From: Rhypophila decipiens
Taxonomy: Eukaryota; Ascomycota; Sordariomycetes; Sordariales; Naviculisporaceae
DNA length: 64,000 bases
Direction of reading: 5' to 3'
Assembly (NCBI GenBank): GCA_033297075.1
Contig: MU858113.1
Span: forward strand, 116,164 to 180,163
The notes beneath the pieces are model-generated. The model was given only the letters and a program-made list of their open reading frames with translations, made no database searches and was not told the origin of the DNA. Positions 33,582 to 43,721 of the stretch are shown here, piece by piece. The position numbers were made by a program, and so were the translations under genes. The stretch's first letter is position 1. Each line of letters begins with the position of its first letter.

Positions 33582-36500
33582 ATGGCTACTGTTAGCCTTT
33601 ACGAGGAGGCTTTCCAAAAGTTCCGCAAACACGCCTCAGAGCGCTACCAGGACAGCAAGGAACAAGAAGTTCTTGCCGCCTTTCTGAAAGAACGTGCCTC
33701 CGCCGAAGATACCATCGAAGCTGCCGAGACTCTGCGATCAGACTCGCAACGAAAATATGGCAGCAAGAAAGTCGGCGACATCGAAATACCCCAACAGTGG
33801 GTCGACAAAATCATGGGCAACATCGGCACCTTTGTCGAAGCGGGAAATATCGCCATGAAGGGCGCCCCCGAGAGCGTCGGCATGGCCTGGTTCGCCGTCA
33901 AACTGACCCTGACCGCCATCCAGAACAACTATGAGCTTTATAGCTTCTTTGGCTCTGGCCTTGGCGATATTACAGAGATTATGATAGTGGTCAGACACTA
34001 CGACCGCCTCTACGATGAAAGGGCCAACGCCAAGTGGAAACCTTCCCCATTGGTTGAGAAGTTATTCGGCGATGTCATCTCGGCCTACGAAGCTGTCCTG
34101 GACTTCTCATTTGCCATCAGGCGTCATCTCACCGCCGGAACCTTGACACGCTTCAAACATGGCTTCAAGGATTTCTTCGGCAGCTCCAAGAACAAGTTCG
34201 AGGGAAAGCTGAACACCATCGCCGAACTGAAGAAGAAGATCGTCGAGGGGAGCCAAGGAGCCTTCCAGGACAAGACCCTCACCCAGCTCGAGGGCATGTC
34301 GGGCGTGTTGCAGAGCATCACAGGAACTGTCAATGACATCAAGGAATTCCAAGCACAGCAGGAACAATGGCACAAGGAGAGTACTGCCCGCCTCGATTCC
34401 ATACTTCAGGCCGTGGAGGATATCAAGTCCACCACCAAGCGAAAGACGCCATGGGATTATGCCGTGGAGGCCTTCAATACAAACCGCAAAGCCCTGAAGC
34501 CTCTCCATGTCACGACAGAGACCCTGGCGAACGCCATTGACTCGATCCATCCTGGCACGACCGAGTGGGTCTTTGACGACTGGGGATACCAAGACTGGAC
34601 TCAATCCAAAGCGAGCAAGGTCCTGATTGTCACTGGCCGAGAGGGTACAGGAAAGTCCACCGTTTTGGCCTCGATTGTGAATCGCCTCAGTTCTGAAGAG
34701 AAACCAGACGAGGAATTGCTCTACATCTCATGTGATATGAGTGCAACTTCGGGGAGTAGCGACCACTACGACGCCAAGAGCATCTGCAACACCTTCCTTT
34801 TCCAACTCTACGGCATGGCTCTCGAGGCTGGCGAGGATGTTCGTCTTCTCGAGGCGTGCAATGATCTCTTCAAAAATCCAAAGAGCAAGGAGGCCCAGAG
34901 AATCGGCAAGACGAGAGTTAACAAAGAGGACGACCTGCCGGACTTCGCCGAGACCTTTGTAAAAATCTCACTGCTGCTGAAAAAGAACATGGTCCTGGTC
35001 CTGGACGGTATATCCACCGCGCTGTCGGGCGATGAGCAGAAGGAGCTCGTCCGCGAGTTCACGGGGCTGGTTGAGAATGACATCACTACAGGAACGCCTG
35101 ACTGGAGCATCAAAATCTTGCTGGGCTGCACAGATAAGCCCGATCTTCGAGGTTATGTCATCGATGTGGAGGAACATGTAATGGATGATATGGCCAAAGT
35201 CCTCAGGGACTCTCTCAAGGTTACACCGAGTCTCTCAGCCACAGAGCAGGAAGAAGCGGAAGCGGCCATTCTGCCCAAAGCTGCATCCCAGTTTCGGTAC
35301 CTTTGCCAAGTCGCCATTCCCTTCATCCGCGAGCCCTTTGTCCGGCCTCTGTCCAAACGACTTGAGGCCCTCCCTGGAGGTCTGACGGACAAATACGGCC
35401 TAGCACTCAGAAAAATGAAGGCTAACTACGTTGGACTTCTGCGTACAGCCCTTACCTGGTCCCTTCTAGCCCCTGAACAGTGGCCCGGATGGCCTCTTGG
35501 CAGGGAGGTAATGGATGCCTTCTACGGCACATACGACACTCCACTTGATACAACCGACCAGGGGCAAGAGGATGACGACAAGTTTCCTGCAATCACACGC
35601 CTCGAGCTCGATCAGCTGCGGGAAGCTGCTGGCCCCTTCTTGACGACTGACATGTATGCAAATCTTGAAGGAGACTTTTACGTTTTTCCCCGAGAGCGGC
35701 AGCAAGTGGAAGAGTTCTGTTTCAGACATCAGGATGATGATTCACATGCTTCAGAACATGGTGGCACGGATGGGGTCTGTTCTCGCTGCAAGTCAGAGCT
35801 TGAACAAAAGGCCTCGGTTTCCATGGACCGCAAAGAGGGACACCTTATTATGGCCATAACGTGCTTGCGTCATCTCAACCATCCAACCTTCCAGAAGCGG
35901 TCGGGGCTCGTGTCGGCAACTGGGCCAGTCAAGAGTCAAGTGGACAATGAGGAGCCGGCAAGCACTTCAGCTGAGGAGGAGAAGCCGGCGGCCCCCGAGG
36001 CAGGTGAGGAGCCAGTCGCTGATACCAAGGATGACCAGGAGTCTGGAGAAGAAGGAAAAAAAGAAACTGAAGACGAACGTGGCGAAGGAGAAGAAGACAA
36101 CGAGGATGTGATTACGGTTTCAACAGTTGACACAGATGAGTCAAGGGAGGTCGAGGTGATCATCGAGGAGAGGCATCGAGCCGAGGAAACGAGTCCTGAC
36201 ACGGAAGATTCAACCAGGATTCGTTATGAACTTCAATACTGGGCCCATCATATTCGCCAAGCCGAGGACCTGTGGACCCCAGAGGAGAGGCAAGACAACC
36301 CGGCATGGCAGGAACTCTATGCCGAATTTGACAAATTCACGTCGAATCCGGATATAGTCCTTCGTTGGCAGACACTTCATCCCGAATACGTCGACACACT
36401 GGAGGAAGCTTCGAAACCACTCAACATTGCGGCTGCCTGGGGGCTAGTGAGTGTGGCCGAGCATCTCATCAAACAGGGTGCAGATCCAAACGTGCTATCG

Positions 36501-38657
36501 CGGGGCCGAACCGCCCTTCAGTCAGCCGCAAGAGCTGGAGTTAGTCTGGAAATGGCGAAGCTTCTATTTGCTTCGGGGTCCGATCCGAACACCAGAGGCG
36601 AGGACAGTGATCCGCCTTTGTACGAGTGGATGCGCACCGATAGCTCGATGGAGGCAGTGAAGACGTTCCTCGACGCGGGCGCAGACCCCTCCATACCAGA
36701 TACTGACAATTGCAATGCCATGCATTGGGTCGCCCTTTTTGGCACTGATCCCGTCCTGGTTGACGTCCTCACCGACGCTGGTGCGGACATCAATGCCCGA
36801 GATACTAACGATGCAACGCCACTCCACTACCTGCTGCTAAGGCGTGAGGTTCCCAACGATATGCTTGCAGCATTTATTCGCAAGGGCGCCGACAGGAATG
36901 CCGAAGACAAAGGTTCGTCCCGGCCTTTGCAGATGGCAGCGGTATGGGGAGACGTCGATGCTCTGAGGACCATTCTGGCACCCGGAGTAGAAGAGATTGA
37001 CGACCCGGATTCATCTGGAGACACAGCTTTGTACCAGGCAACCTACGGGGGCCATGCCGAGACAGTTCGACTTCTGCTGGAATCCGGCGCAAATCCGAAA
37101 ATCCAGAATAAGCTCGGCCGTGCGGCACTGCACGAGGCCATCTTTGGCAACAAAAAGGAGACTGTTGAGGTCCTTCTCGACTGGGAAAAGGACCACCCCA
37201 ACACGGTGGGTATCAATCTTTTGGCCAATCACGACAGAACCCCCTTCTTCTTTGCCTGCCTGTCACAAGATGACGAGGTTACAAACATCATGCTCGATGC
37301 GCTCGTCCGAAACAACTTGCCTCTGTCGCAGATCAACCAGCTCACAAAGCGCGGTCGAACCCCTTTCCGACAAGCTTGCGAGGGACGGGATGACATAGTC
37401 AGCCGTCTGATCCAGCTGGCCACCGAGCAGGATGACTTTGCGAGTTTGCTTGTCAATCAGCAATACGTCAACAACGGAATGACGGCCCTCCACCGGGCTG
37501 CCAGGGGCGGACATCTCAAATGTGTTTCCCTTCTCCTCGACACAAAGCTCGGCACTGACATCACTCTCAAAGACAAGGAAGGTCACACAGCGCTCCAGCA
37601 CGCCTATCAGGAATGGGCCCTTGATTCTGACAAGGCTGATTATGAAGAAATTATCTCTCTTCTTATCGACATGGACCCAAGCGCGGCCTGTACCGACGCC
37701 GAGCTGATCGGGACAGCTGCTGCTAATGGCAGCACCCGCCTCCTGAAGCAGCTCTGGCGACTCAAGGCCGACCTCAACATGCGCGACCAGTACGGCTGGA
37801 CGCCGCTTGAGATCGCGAGGAAATCCCAGCAGAAATCCGCCGAGGAGTTCTTGAGCAAACAGCAAACCTGGACGAGCATGTTGCCCACTCGATGGGCCAC
37901 GACCTACCCGTTCGCCAGTGCTGGCAGTGCGGGGAGCCTTGTCATAGAAGAGGACGGATCAACTACCGGCACTCGACTCGGCCATAGGTTCACTGGGGAC
38001 AAGATCTGCTTGGCCAGCAACCGTCCCTTGCCAGCCGGATTGGACGAGTACTACTTCGAAGTGACATTCCACGACATTCCGGACCAAGAGGAGCCTCCCC
38101 AAGAGCATCCCATTTTCGCGATTGGATTCTGCACAATTGGCGGGGCGGCACTCGAGTTCCCGGGCTGGCCATCCAAGCCCAATGCCTCCAAGGCCAAGTC
38201 ATGGGCTATGCACGGCGACGATGGCGGACTGTTTTGCTCGTTCGTTGACGACTGGGCCCTGAGGCAGTATCTTGGGGACTACAAGTACGGTCTCCCGGGC
38301 GATGTCGTCGGCTGCGGAGTTAATTTGAGGACAGGAGAGATGTTTTGGACCAAAAATGGGACCAAGATCCCTGCTGCGGTTTTCAAGAATGTGGATGGGC
38401 GGTTGTTTCCTGTCATCGGACTGGATCACACGGTGTGGTGTACGACTAACTTTGGCGGGGAGCCGTTTATGTGGAAGGGTGAGGGGACGGATTTGGATCT
38501 GGAGGATGGAGTGGCTGAGCTCCAGACTGAGGAGGAGGAAGCGGGGACAGCTACGGTTGTTGAGGTGGTGGGAGCTGTTGAGGCGAGCGATGAAGTGGGG
38601 ACGGGGAAGGTTGGTGTTGTTGCTGTGAGCGCTACAGCAGTCGCTGTGGAGATTTAA
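33582..38657 (+). CDS. NLR-like STAND protein: helical N-terminus, NACHT, ankyrin repeats, SPRY
   Basis: This single-exon protein has 1691 aa. Residues about 1-290 form a helical domain resembling the Goodbye/DUF7708-class N-termini of fungal STAND proteins (APESVGMAWFAVKLTL). A NACHT-type NTPase follows: Walker A GREGTGKST at 352-360, Walker B-like MVLVLDG near 470-476. After the winged-helix region comes a Glu-rich linker (about 783-876), then about 14 ankyrin-like repeats (about 943-1426, e.g. TALHRAARGGHLKCVSLLLD). A SPRY domain follows at about 1476-1633 (YYFEVTF, IGFC, VGCGVN, FWTKNGT, FPVIGL). Fungal NLR-like proteins act in heterokaryon incompatibility and probably non-self recognition: the repeats sense a ligand, NACHT oligomerises and the N-terminus signals. 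Here SPRY would be an additional sensor. The ATG at 33582 is chosen over an upstream non-ATG extension. Confidence 0.9.
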   Translation: MATVSLYEEAFQKFRKHASERYQDSKEQEVLAAFLKERASAEDTIEAAETLRSDSQRKYGSKKVGDIEIPQQWVDKIMGNIGTFVEAGNIAMKGAPESVGMAWFAVKLTLTAIQNNYELYSFFGSGLGDITEIMIVVRHYDRLYDERANAKWKPSPLVEKLFGDVISAYEAVLDFSFAIRRHLTAGTLTRFKHGFKDFFGSSKNKFEGKLNTIAELKKKIVEGSQGAFQDKTLTQLEGMSGVLQSITGTVNDIKEFQAQQEQWHKESTARLDSILQAVEDIKSTTKRKTPWDYAVEAFNTNRKALKPLHVTTETLANAIDSIHPGTTEWVFDDWGYQDWTQSKASKVLIVTGREGTGKSTVLASIVNRLSSEEKPDEELLYISCDMSATSGSSDHYDAKSICNTFLFQLYGMALEAGEDVRLLEACNDLFKNPKSKEAQRIGKTRVNKEDDLPDFAETFVKISLLLKKNMVLVLDGISTALSGDEQKELVREFTGLVENDITTGTPDWSIKILLGCTDKPDLRGYVIDVEEHVMDDMAKVLRDSLKVTPSLSATEQEEAEAAILPKAASQFRYLCQVAIPFIREPFVRPLSKRLEALPGGLTDKYGLALRKMKANYVGLLRTALTWSLLAPEQWPGWPLGREVMDAFYGTYDTPLDTTDQGQEDDDKFPAITRLELDQLREAAGPFLTTDMYANLEGDFYVFPRERQQVEEFCFRHQDDDSHASEHGGTDGVCSRCKSELEQKASVSMDRKEGHLIMAITCLRHLNHPTFQKRSGLVSATGPVKSQVDNEEPASTSAEEEKPAAPEAGEEPVADTKDDQESGEEGKKETEDERGEGEEDNEDVITVSTVDTDESREVEVIIEERHRAEETSPDTEDSTRIRYELQYWAHHIRQAEDLWTPEERQDNPAWQELYAEFDKFTSNPDIVLRWQTLHPEYVDTLEEASKPLNIAAAWGLVSVAEHLIKQGADPNVLSRGRTALQSAARAGVSLEMAKLLFASGSDPNTRGEDSDPPLYEWMRTDSSMEAVKTFLDAGADPSIPDTDNCNAMHWVALFGTDPVLVDVLTDAGADINARDTNDATPLHYLLLRREVPNDMLAAFIRKGADRNAEDKGSSRPLQMAAVWGDVDALRTILAPGVEEIDDPDSSGDTALYQATYGGHAETVRLLLESGANPKIQNKLGRAALHEAIFGNKKETVEVLLDWEKDHPNTVGINLLANHDRTPFFFACLSQDDEVTNIMLDALVRNNLPLSQINQLTKRGRTPFRQACEGRDDIVSRLIQLATEQDDFASLLVNQQYVNNGMTALHRAARGGHLKCVSLLLDTKLGTDITLKDKEGHTALQHAYQEWALDSDKADYEEIISLLIDMDPSAACTDAELIGTAAANGSTRLLKQLWRLKADLNMRDQYGWTPLEIARKSQQKSAEEFLSKQQTWTSMLPTRWATTYPFASAGSAGSLVIEEDGSTTGTRLGHRFTGDKICLASNRPLPAGLDEYYFEVTFHDIPDQEEPPQEHPIFAIGFCTIGGAALEFPGWPSKPNASKAKSWAMHGDDGGLFCSFVDDWALRQYLGDYKYGLPGDVVGCGVNLRTGEMFWTKNGTKIPAAVFKNVDGRLFPVIGLDHTVWCTTNFGGEPFMWKGEGTDLDLEDGVAELQTEEEEAGTATVVEVVGAVEASDEVGTGKVGVVAVSATAVAVEI

Positions 38658-38701
38658 TGTTTGATACCGGAACTGGGCTTTGGAATATTTCACACATCTT
38701 A

Positions 38702-38908
38702 TCCCCTTAAGCGCCATTTCGGCATCGGTCACTTCTCCGATGAAGACCCAATTATTTGTACAAATCGGAGATCATACACTAGAAAGAAACTTTGCTACAT
38801 CTAACAAAAAGGGAGTGATCAGCAAGATCGGATACTGCTGATTTGTACAATTTAGTGGGTTTATATAAGTCGGAGCAGTGACCGATGCCGAAATGGCGCT
38901 TAAGGGGA
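38702..38908. mobile_element. MITE-like inverted-repeat element in the NLR 3' flank
   Basis: The left end TCCCCTTAAGCGCCATTTCG, continuing GCATCGGTCACT, recurs inverted at the right end with at least 32 matching bases. Looser similarity (TGTACAAATC) extends to about 70 bp on each side, leaving a short centre. The 207-bp element lacks coding capacity. The left flank is TA and the right flank TG, so a TA target duplication may have decayed. It starts 45 bp after the NLR stop codon and so may lie in that gene's 3' UTR, where it could form a long hairpin. Confidence 0.75.
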
Positions 38909-39602
38909 TGTATTTTAAGAAATTGGATTGGTATACTAGTATCGTGGTTGGGTTACGAGACCCACCCGCAATCCACAGCGCTTGATCCACAATTTCAGCC
39001 TTGTCAGTGTCCATAATAGAGTTGCTCATATCTCTTTGACTGGCTCTGTGGAGCTTTGGTTTCCACTTGTCTCCAATATAGGCATATAGAAACGGGTTGT
39101 TGAGACCTCTTCTTGATGCTAGACTTAAATTTAACTAAGACACCAGATCATTCCGAACGTGTGATAAATTTCCTTGTCTGTTTACCAAAGGGCACACAGT
39201 ACCGCGAAACTGCTCGGTATCACGGTCGACAATGAAGCTGTGACTTTCCACGCCACTCGTTGTCGATATTATTTCTCGGTGGCTTAGGTGTCTGTCTTCC
39301 GGTACCTTCTTGATTCTCGCGTGCCAAAATATCTTGCTGAAAAGAGGTGAGAGGCTATCATGTATATCTAGGTCTAACTTGGGATGCGTTCTGATGCGAG
39401 CATTTGTCTCATCAATATCACATCAGGTCGATAATCTTGCACATCGAATTCAATCGTCGTTGCTAACCCAGTCCCTTTCCAGCTCAGACCATACCTTCTC
39501 AGTCTTGTACTTTGATCACCGAAGCGCTTGCCGATCATATAGACAAACAAGCTGTAACCTTCTTACCCGGCCTCCTTTCAACTAGATATCAATGAGCCAA
39601 AT
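38909..39602. other. Intergenic region between convergent NLR and HET genes
   Basis: No gene is recognised between the inverted-repeat element and the HET gene 3' end. Confidence 0.4.
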
Positions 39603-41533
39603 CTATACAATGTGAAATACTTGACCACCATCCTCCGGCACATCTTTCACCAGCTCCCCCTTCATAATACCTTGAATGTATGAATGCCCCAAAACTTTAT
39701 ATCGATCCTCGCCTTGAACCGGCCTCAGAACCACACAAAGATTAGCACCGAACAAAACAACAACGATATCCCCTTCCTTGGCCAGGTACGGACCGATCCC
39801 CATTCTGTGGACCTGTCCATTCCTAGTGGTGATAAAACTCCGATTGATAAGAGCCGCCTCCAACCCCTTGCTAAATGGCGCAATAAAGGACCTATATCTC
39901 TGTACCGCGTCCTCCCCTGGCAGGAAATTTTCCGGTATAGCATCAGTTCCCCCTTGAAGGTTAAACATGACGCGAAATTGTGCTCCATACTCCGCCGGTG
40001 CGGGAGTCATGCTCTCGCTCCCGAATGTATCAGAGGTGTCGGCGTCTATACAGAGGGTCCTCCAGAAAATCTCCCTGCTCCGATCGTCTCCAAGAGCGCG
40101 GTAAAACTGTCGTAGGGCGTTGAAGACCTGGTCTTGGCCCAGTGAGACGTAATTGCTCATCGGGTTATCGAAGCCGGGACCCTCTCCAGCCATGAGCAGA
40201 CCGATAACCTTGTTGATAGTTCCGACCAGGGCTGCGCGGCAAGACAGGACGTCCGACATGTTGTCATGGGTGATGATTGGATCTGTATCGCCTGCCGCAT
40301 GGTAGGGCGTTGTTGAACTTGGCGCCAAGCCAATTGCGGTTCTGCGATCCTCTGCTAGGATGTCGGGAACCCAGGACGGAGTGAAAAACGGCTGCTCCAT
40401 GAATCTATTGCCTAGAAGTACATTCAGAGACGAATGTGCTTGGATGGGTTTGAGCGCATAGTCTCGGACAACCTGCTCAAATGGCTTGGTATAGTCTGGT
40501 GTTACAATCTCGCCGTCAGCGACCAGGCCCCGGATGGCGTAAAGCTTGTCGCGAGGATCAGTGGCTTGGAACCTCCGAGTAAGTCGCAGCAACCAATCCA
40601 TATGCCGCTGCGAGTTATGTTTCATGCCTCTCAACGCCGTCAGAACCTGCGCCATACGAAGACCAGGCGGATGCATGCCTTTGGACAGAGACGCGGTAGG
40701 TTCGGCGAGTTCGACCATGGTGTCCTGTCCCACAGTCGCATCTGTTGCCCCTGATCCAGCCATCGGCCGTAAACTCGCACGCGGGCCAGCGAAGATAATA
40801 AGCAAGACCACCGTGCAAAAGCCGTCAAACTGGAACCTCCAGAAGCTCTTGTCTCCACAATGAAAGACGCCATTGGCACCCATGAGGAAATCCCCACGGG
40901 CTGCCAGTTCCTGAATGATCCACACCCGGGACCAATACGGCCGGTCAAAGAGCCGCCACACGGACGACCAGTTTCGATGTTCGAGCGAAAAGCCCAAACT
41001 CTCAAAGACCTGCACCGGCGTTACTGTGTCATCCTCGTCCTCGATGTAATCATCAAGTTCTTGGCGGTGCTCGGTCATGAAGTTCCCCAGTTCGCGCACT
41101 AGCTCCACAGCCTCGTCACTATCGGCATCGCCTTCTCCCAGCCAGGAGACAGTTGTCACGGCTCTCTTGTAGATATCAGCCATCATCTCAACCTGCGAAG
41201 CCCGCTCCGACAGGTCGCCCTGATTGATACAGATCGCGTCAACCCATAATAAAAGCGGTCGATCATCGTCTCGCACATGTCGCAGCGCAGCCTCGAGATT
41301 CGGCGTGACCGTGTGTTCGTGTCCGTGGAGGAGGATCTTGGATGGATTTGACACATCGCTTTGTTTTCCCCAGACGTAGGAAAGTGCCTCGTAGCAAGTC
41401 GGATTTTCTTCATCGTCGAGGTCAATCGTTTTCAGCTCGCATTCGATCGGTGCATCTGATGAATCCGATGGTTTGACAATTAGTATCCTTGTAGACCTGC
41501 GGAGGGCAGGGGAGAGTAGATGGGGAGAGCCAT
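39603..41533 (-). pseudogene. HET-domain (heterokaryon incompatibility) protein gene with N-terminal frameshift
   Basis: The main frame encodes about 620 aa of a HET protein: ILIVKPS, IECELKTIDL, the core CYEALSYVWG near 41368-41395, LLLWVDAICINQGD, SQVEMMADIYKRA, RPYWSRVWIIQELA, then the usual C-terminal region with ATDPRDKLYAIRGL and PSWVPDI. HET proteins trigger incompatibility-type cell death. The frame has no ATG before the core. An ATG at 41533 in another frame reads MALPIYSPLPSA, matching the typical YSPLP start of HET proteins. Joining it to the main frame needs a one-base insertion or two-base deletion near 41490-41505. A 41-nt intron with a poor GTCTAC donor could also restore the frame but would remove conserved residues. 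So this is either a recently disabled gene or a sequence error. Confidence 0.75.
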
Positions 41534-43039
41534 GATGCTGGGTAATTTTGAGAGTGCATGTTGTTCGTCGTTGGATTTCTTACCCCGGCACACAGAGCCT
41601 CAAGCTGGAGGGAAAACATCGCTGGCCAGCTCAGCTGGGTGAGCCAACCAATCAGAACATAGGCCCACCACAAAAAGCAACCCCACTACAAGAATATCAT
41701 ATCGGGTGGATGAATACTACATAGGTGTAAAAACGGGATGTGATTTCAGATATACGGATACTCTACCACTATCTGCTAATCTTTTAGGGTGCTAATGACT
41801 TTCCTATTAATAATTGGACAAAAGTCTTATTAGTACTGATTTAGAGTGCCGACAGCAGGATCTTACACCCTATTTTTATACTTATATGAATGTGTTGCGA
41901 AGTGGCCGGAAAAGAAAAGTCAAAACTGCAGCGGCGCCAGACGCCAACGCCAGGAGAAAGAACAACACAAAAGCTAATGTCACTGCCGAATTAAACTTCA
42001 AATGACTGCATTGGCGAGAGTCACGGGTAGCTAAATGCCAATTTCGGGAAAGCTTTGGCAACGATCCAGTCATCACAATATATGGCGTATATGTTTGTAA
42101 GGATAAACTACTTGGAGTCTTTTCGTTTCCAAATATTTTCCCAAATACATTTCATATGTTTGGATCAGTCTAACCAAAGCTATGGTGCACAACACAACCT
42201 CGGATGGCAACATTAACCGCTTCGTTTTATTTGAGAACCTTTTGTGATATTCCCTCGGTCTGCGATACTCCAACTCATCAGCCCACTCCTCTGAGTCTCC
42301 TCGGTAGTCTTGTATGCCGGAGAGGGAATCTATCTAGATGAAACGCCTGCCCAGGGCGCAGATAATGCAGATGGCGTCCTGAACAGTAGCCAAAAGGCCA
42401 TTTCACTTGATGCCTTGCTGTCTGCTTTTCGGCGTCGCTTTTGTGGCAGTAAGTGGCGGAAAATCGCACAACAACGGTTGAGGGCGAGATGGTAGCATTT
42501 TGTATCCTGTTAGCTCCTCTTGAGGGCCCGTTGCCACGTCAAGCACCCGGCGAGGAAAGCATCTGGAAGCTGGGGGCTTATAATCCGTGTGTCGTGTTAG
42601 CAGAGGTGGAGCATTTCCTTGAGGCGCTCGAGAACTTGTGGGAAATCAGGGTCGACGTGGAGTTCTCTGAACTTTCCTATAACCTCCAGCTGAGTGGTGG
42701 CTGTGTTTCGAACCCCTTCAGTGCAGCTATTCAACGCCCCTGGCTTTGGTGTCCAGCGCCACCGTTGTTTCAACCTTTTTTTTCTCCAGCCACTGCACTT
42801 CACAACGCAGCCATCCGAAGTCGAGTAGCACACATAGGTTGTTTAGCAGAATGATTAGAAAAGAAAAATATTTAGGAAGCTCAAAATCCGAGTTCCTCGT
42901 TCAGAATCATCATCCTCAAATAACAAACATCCAATTAACAAAATCATCATCTACAAACCTAAAAAGGCCAATATCAACATGTAAGTTCAAGTTAGTAGAG
43001 AATACCAAGGCGAGATTGAGCTAACAATTCCAAAAGAAA
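41534..43039. other. Intergenic region between the HET gene and the HET-like relic
   Basis: No gene is supported. Short overlapping open frames near 42310-42850 on both strands lack recognisable domains. Confidence 0.4.
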
Positions 43040-43420
43040 ATGACATCCTCAGCCGCCTCCCAGCTGTTTCCTCCCCTCGGCCACCCAACCGAAATCCGGG
43101 TCATCCAAATCAGACCAGCACGAGCCCGGGCTAGCCCCGTCTTTATCGATATCCAAATAATTGATATCGAACACGACAACGTCTCTTTCGAGGCGTTCAG
43201 CTCTCCCCCGGAGCTCCTCGATGCCTCGGTCGTCCTGGGCGGCACCCACTTTCCCGTGCGCCCTTCGGTCGGCGCGGCACTTTGCCGTCTGCGCCAGGCC
43301 ACTCGACCGCGGACTGTATTTGTGGAGGAGATTTGTATTCGGGAGGAGGATGGGATTGTGGGGGTCAGCCTTTCTGGGTTGATAGTGCGTGTTTGTTTCG
43401 CGGCGACTCGTATTTTGTGA
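43040..43420 (+). CDS. Short HET-domain-like protein or relic
   Basis: This 126-aa frame keeps the order of an N-terminal HET domain: LFPPLGHPTEIRVIQIRPAR (cf. YxPL...IRLLxL), IDIQIIDIEHDNVSFEAFS (cf. YEALS), VVLGGTHFPVRPSVGAALCR (cf. the V-x-nL-xxALxxLR stretch) and TVFVEEICIREED (cf. LWIDAICINQED). The SYVWG core is lost, and the protein ends shortly after the ICI motif, where full HET proteins continue for 100 or more residues. It is divergent from the HET gene 1.5 kb away. It could be a truncated pseudogene or a short HET-derived protein; transcript data are lacking. Confidence 0.5.
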   Translation: MTSSAASQLFPPLGHPTEIRVIQIRPARARASPVFIDIQIIDIEHDNVSFEAFSSPPELLDASVVLGGTHFPVRPSVGAALCRLRQATRPRTVFVEEICIREEDGIVGVSLSGLIVRVCFAATRIL

Positions 43421-43721
43421 TTGGGGAAGGCTGGGTTACAATGGGGGTTATGGGCGGGCATGGCAGGCCCTCGAAGATAATGAATAAAGCACCATCGATG
43501 GCGATATTTCTCTTGATTCAAGTGCTACGGACATTTGTTGTTCTGTGATGTCCACTGTCTCGGAGCGTGCGTTGCCAGAATTCGGAACTTCCCGTGACAC
43601 TGGGATCGCTACCACCAACACGGAGGAATCCGCCACCGCAACTGCTCCTGCCTTTGCCAATCAGACTTGTCCGCAGCTTTCCGACTCATTTATCACTGAT
43701 CGTATGAGCATTGACACACAC

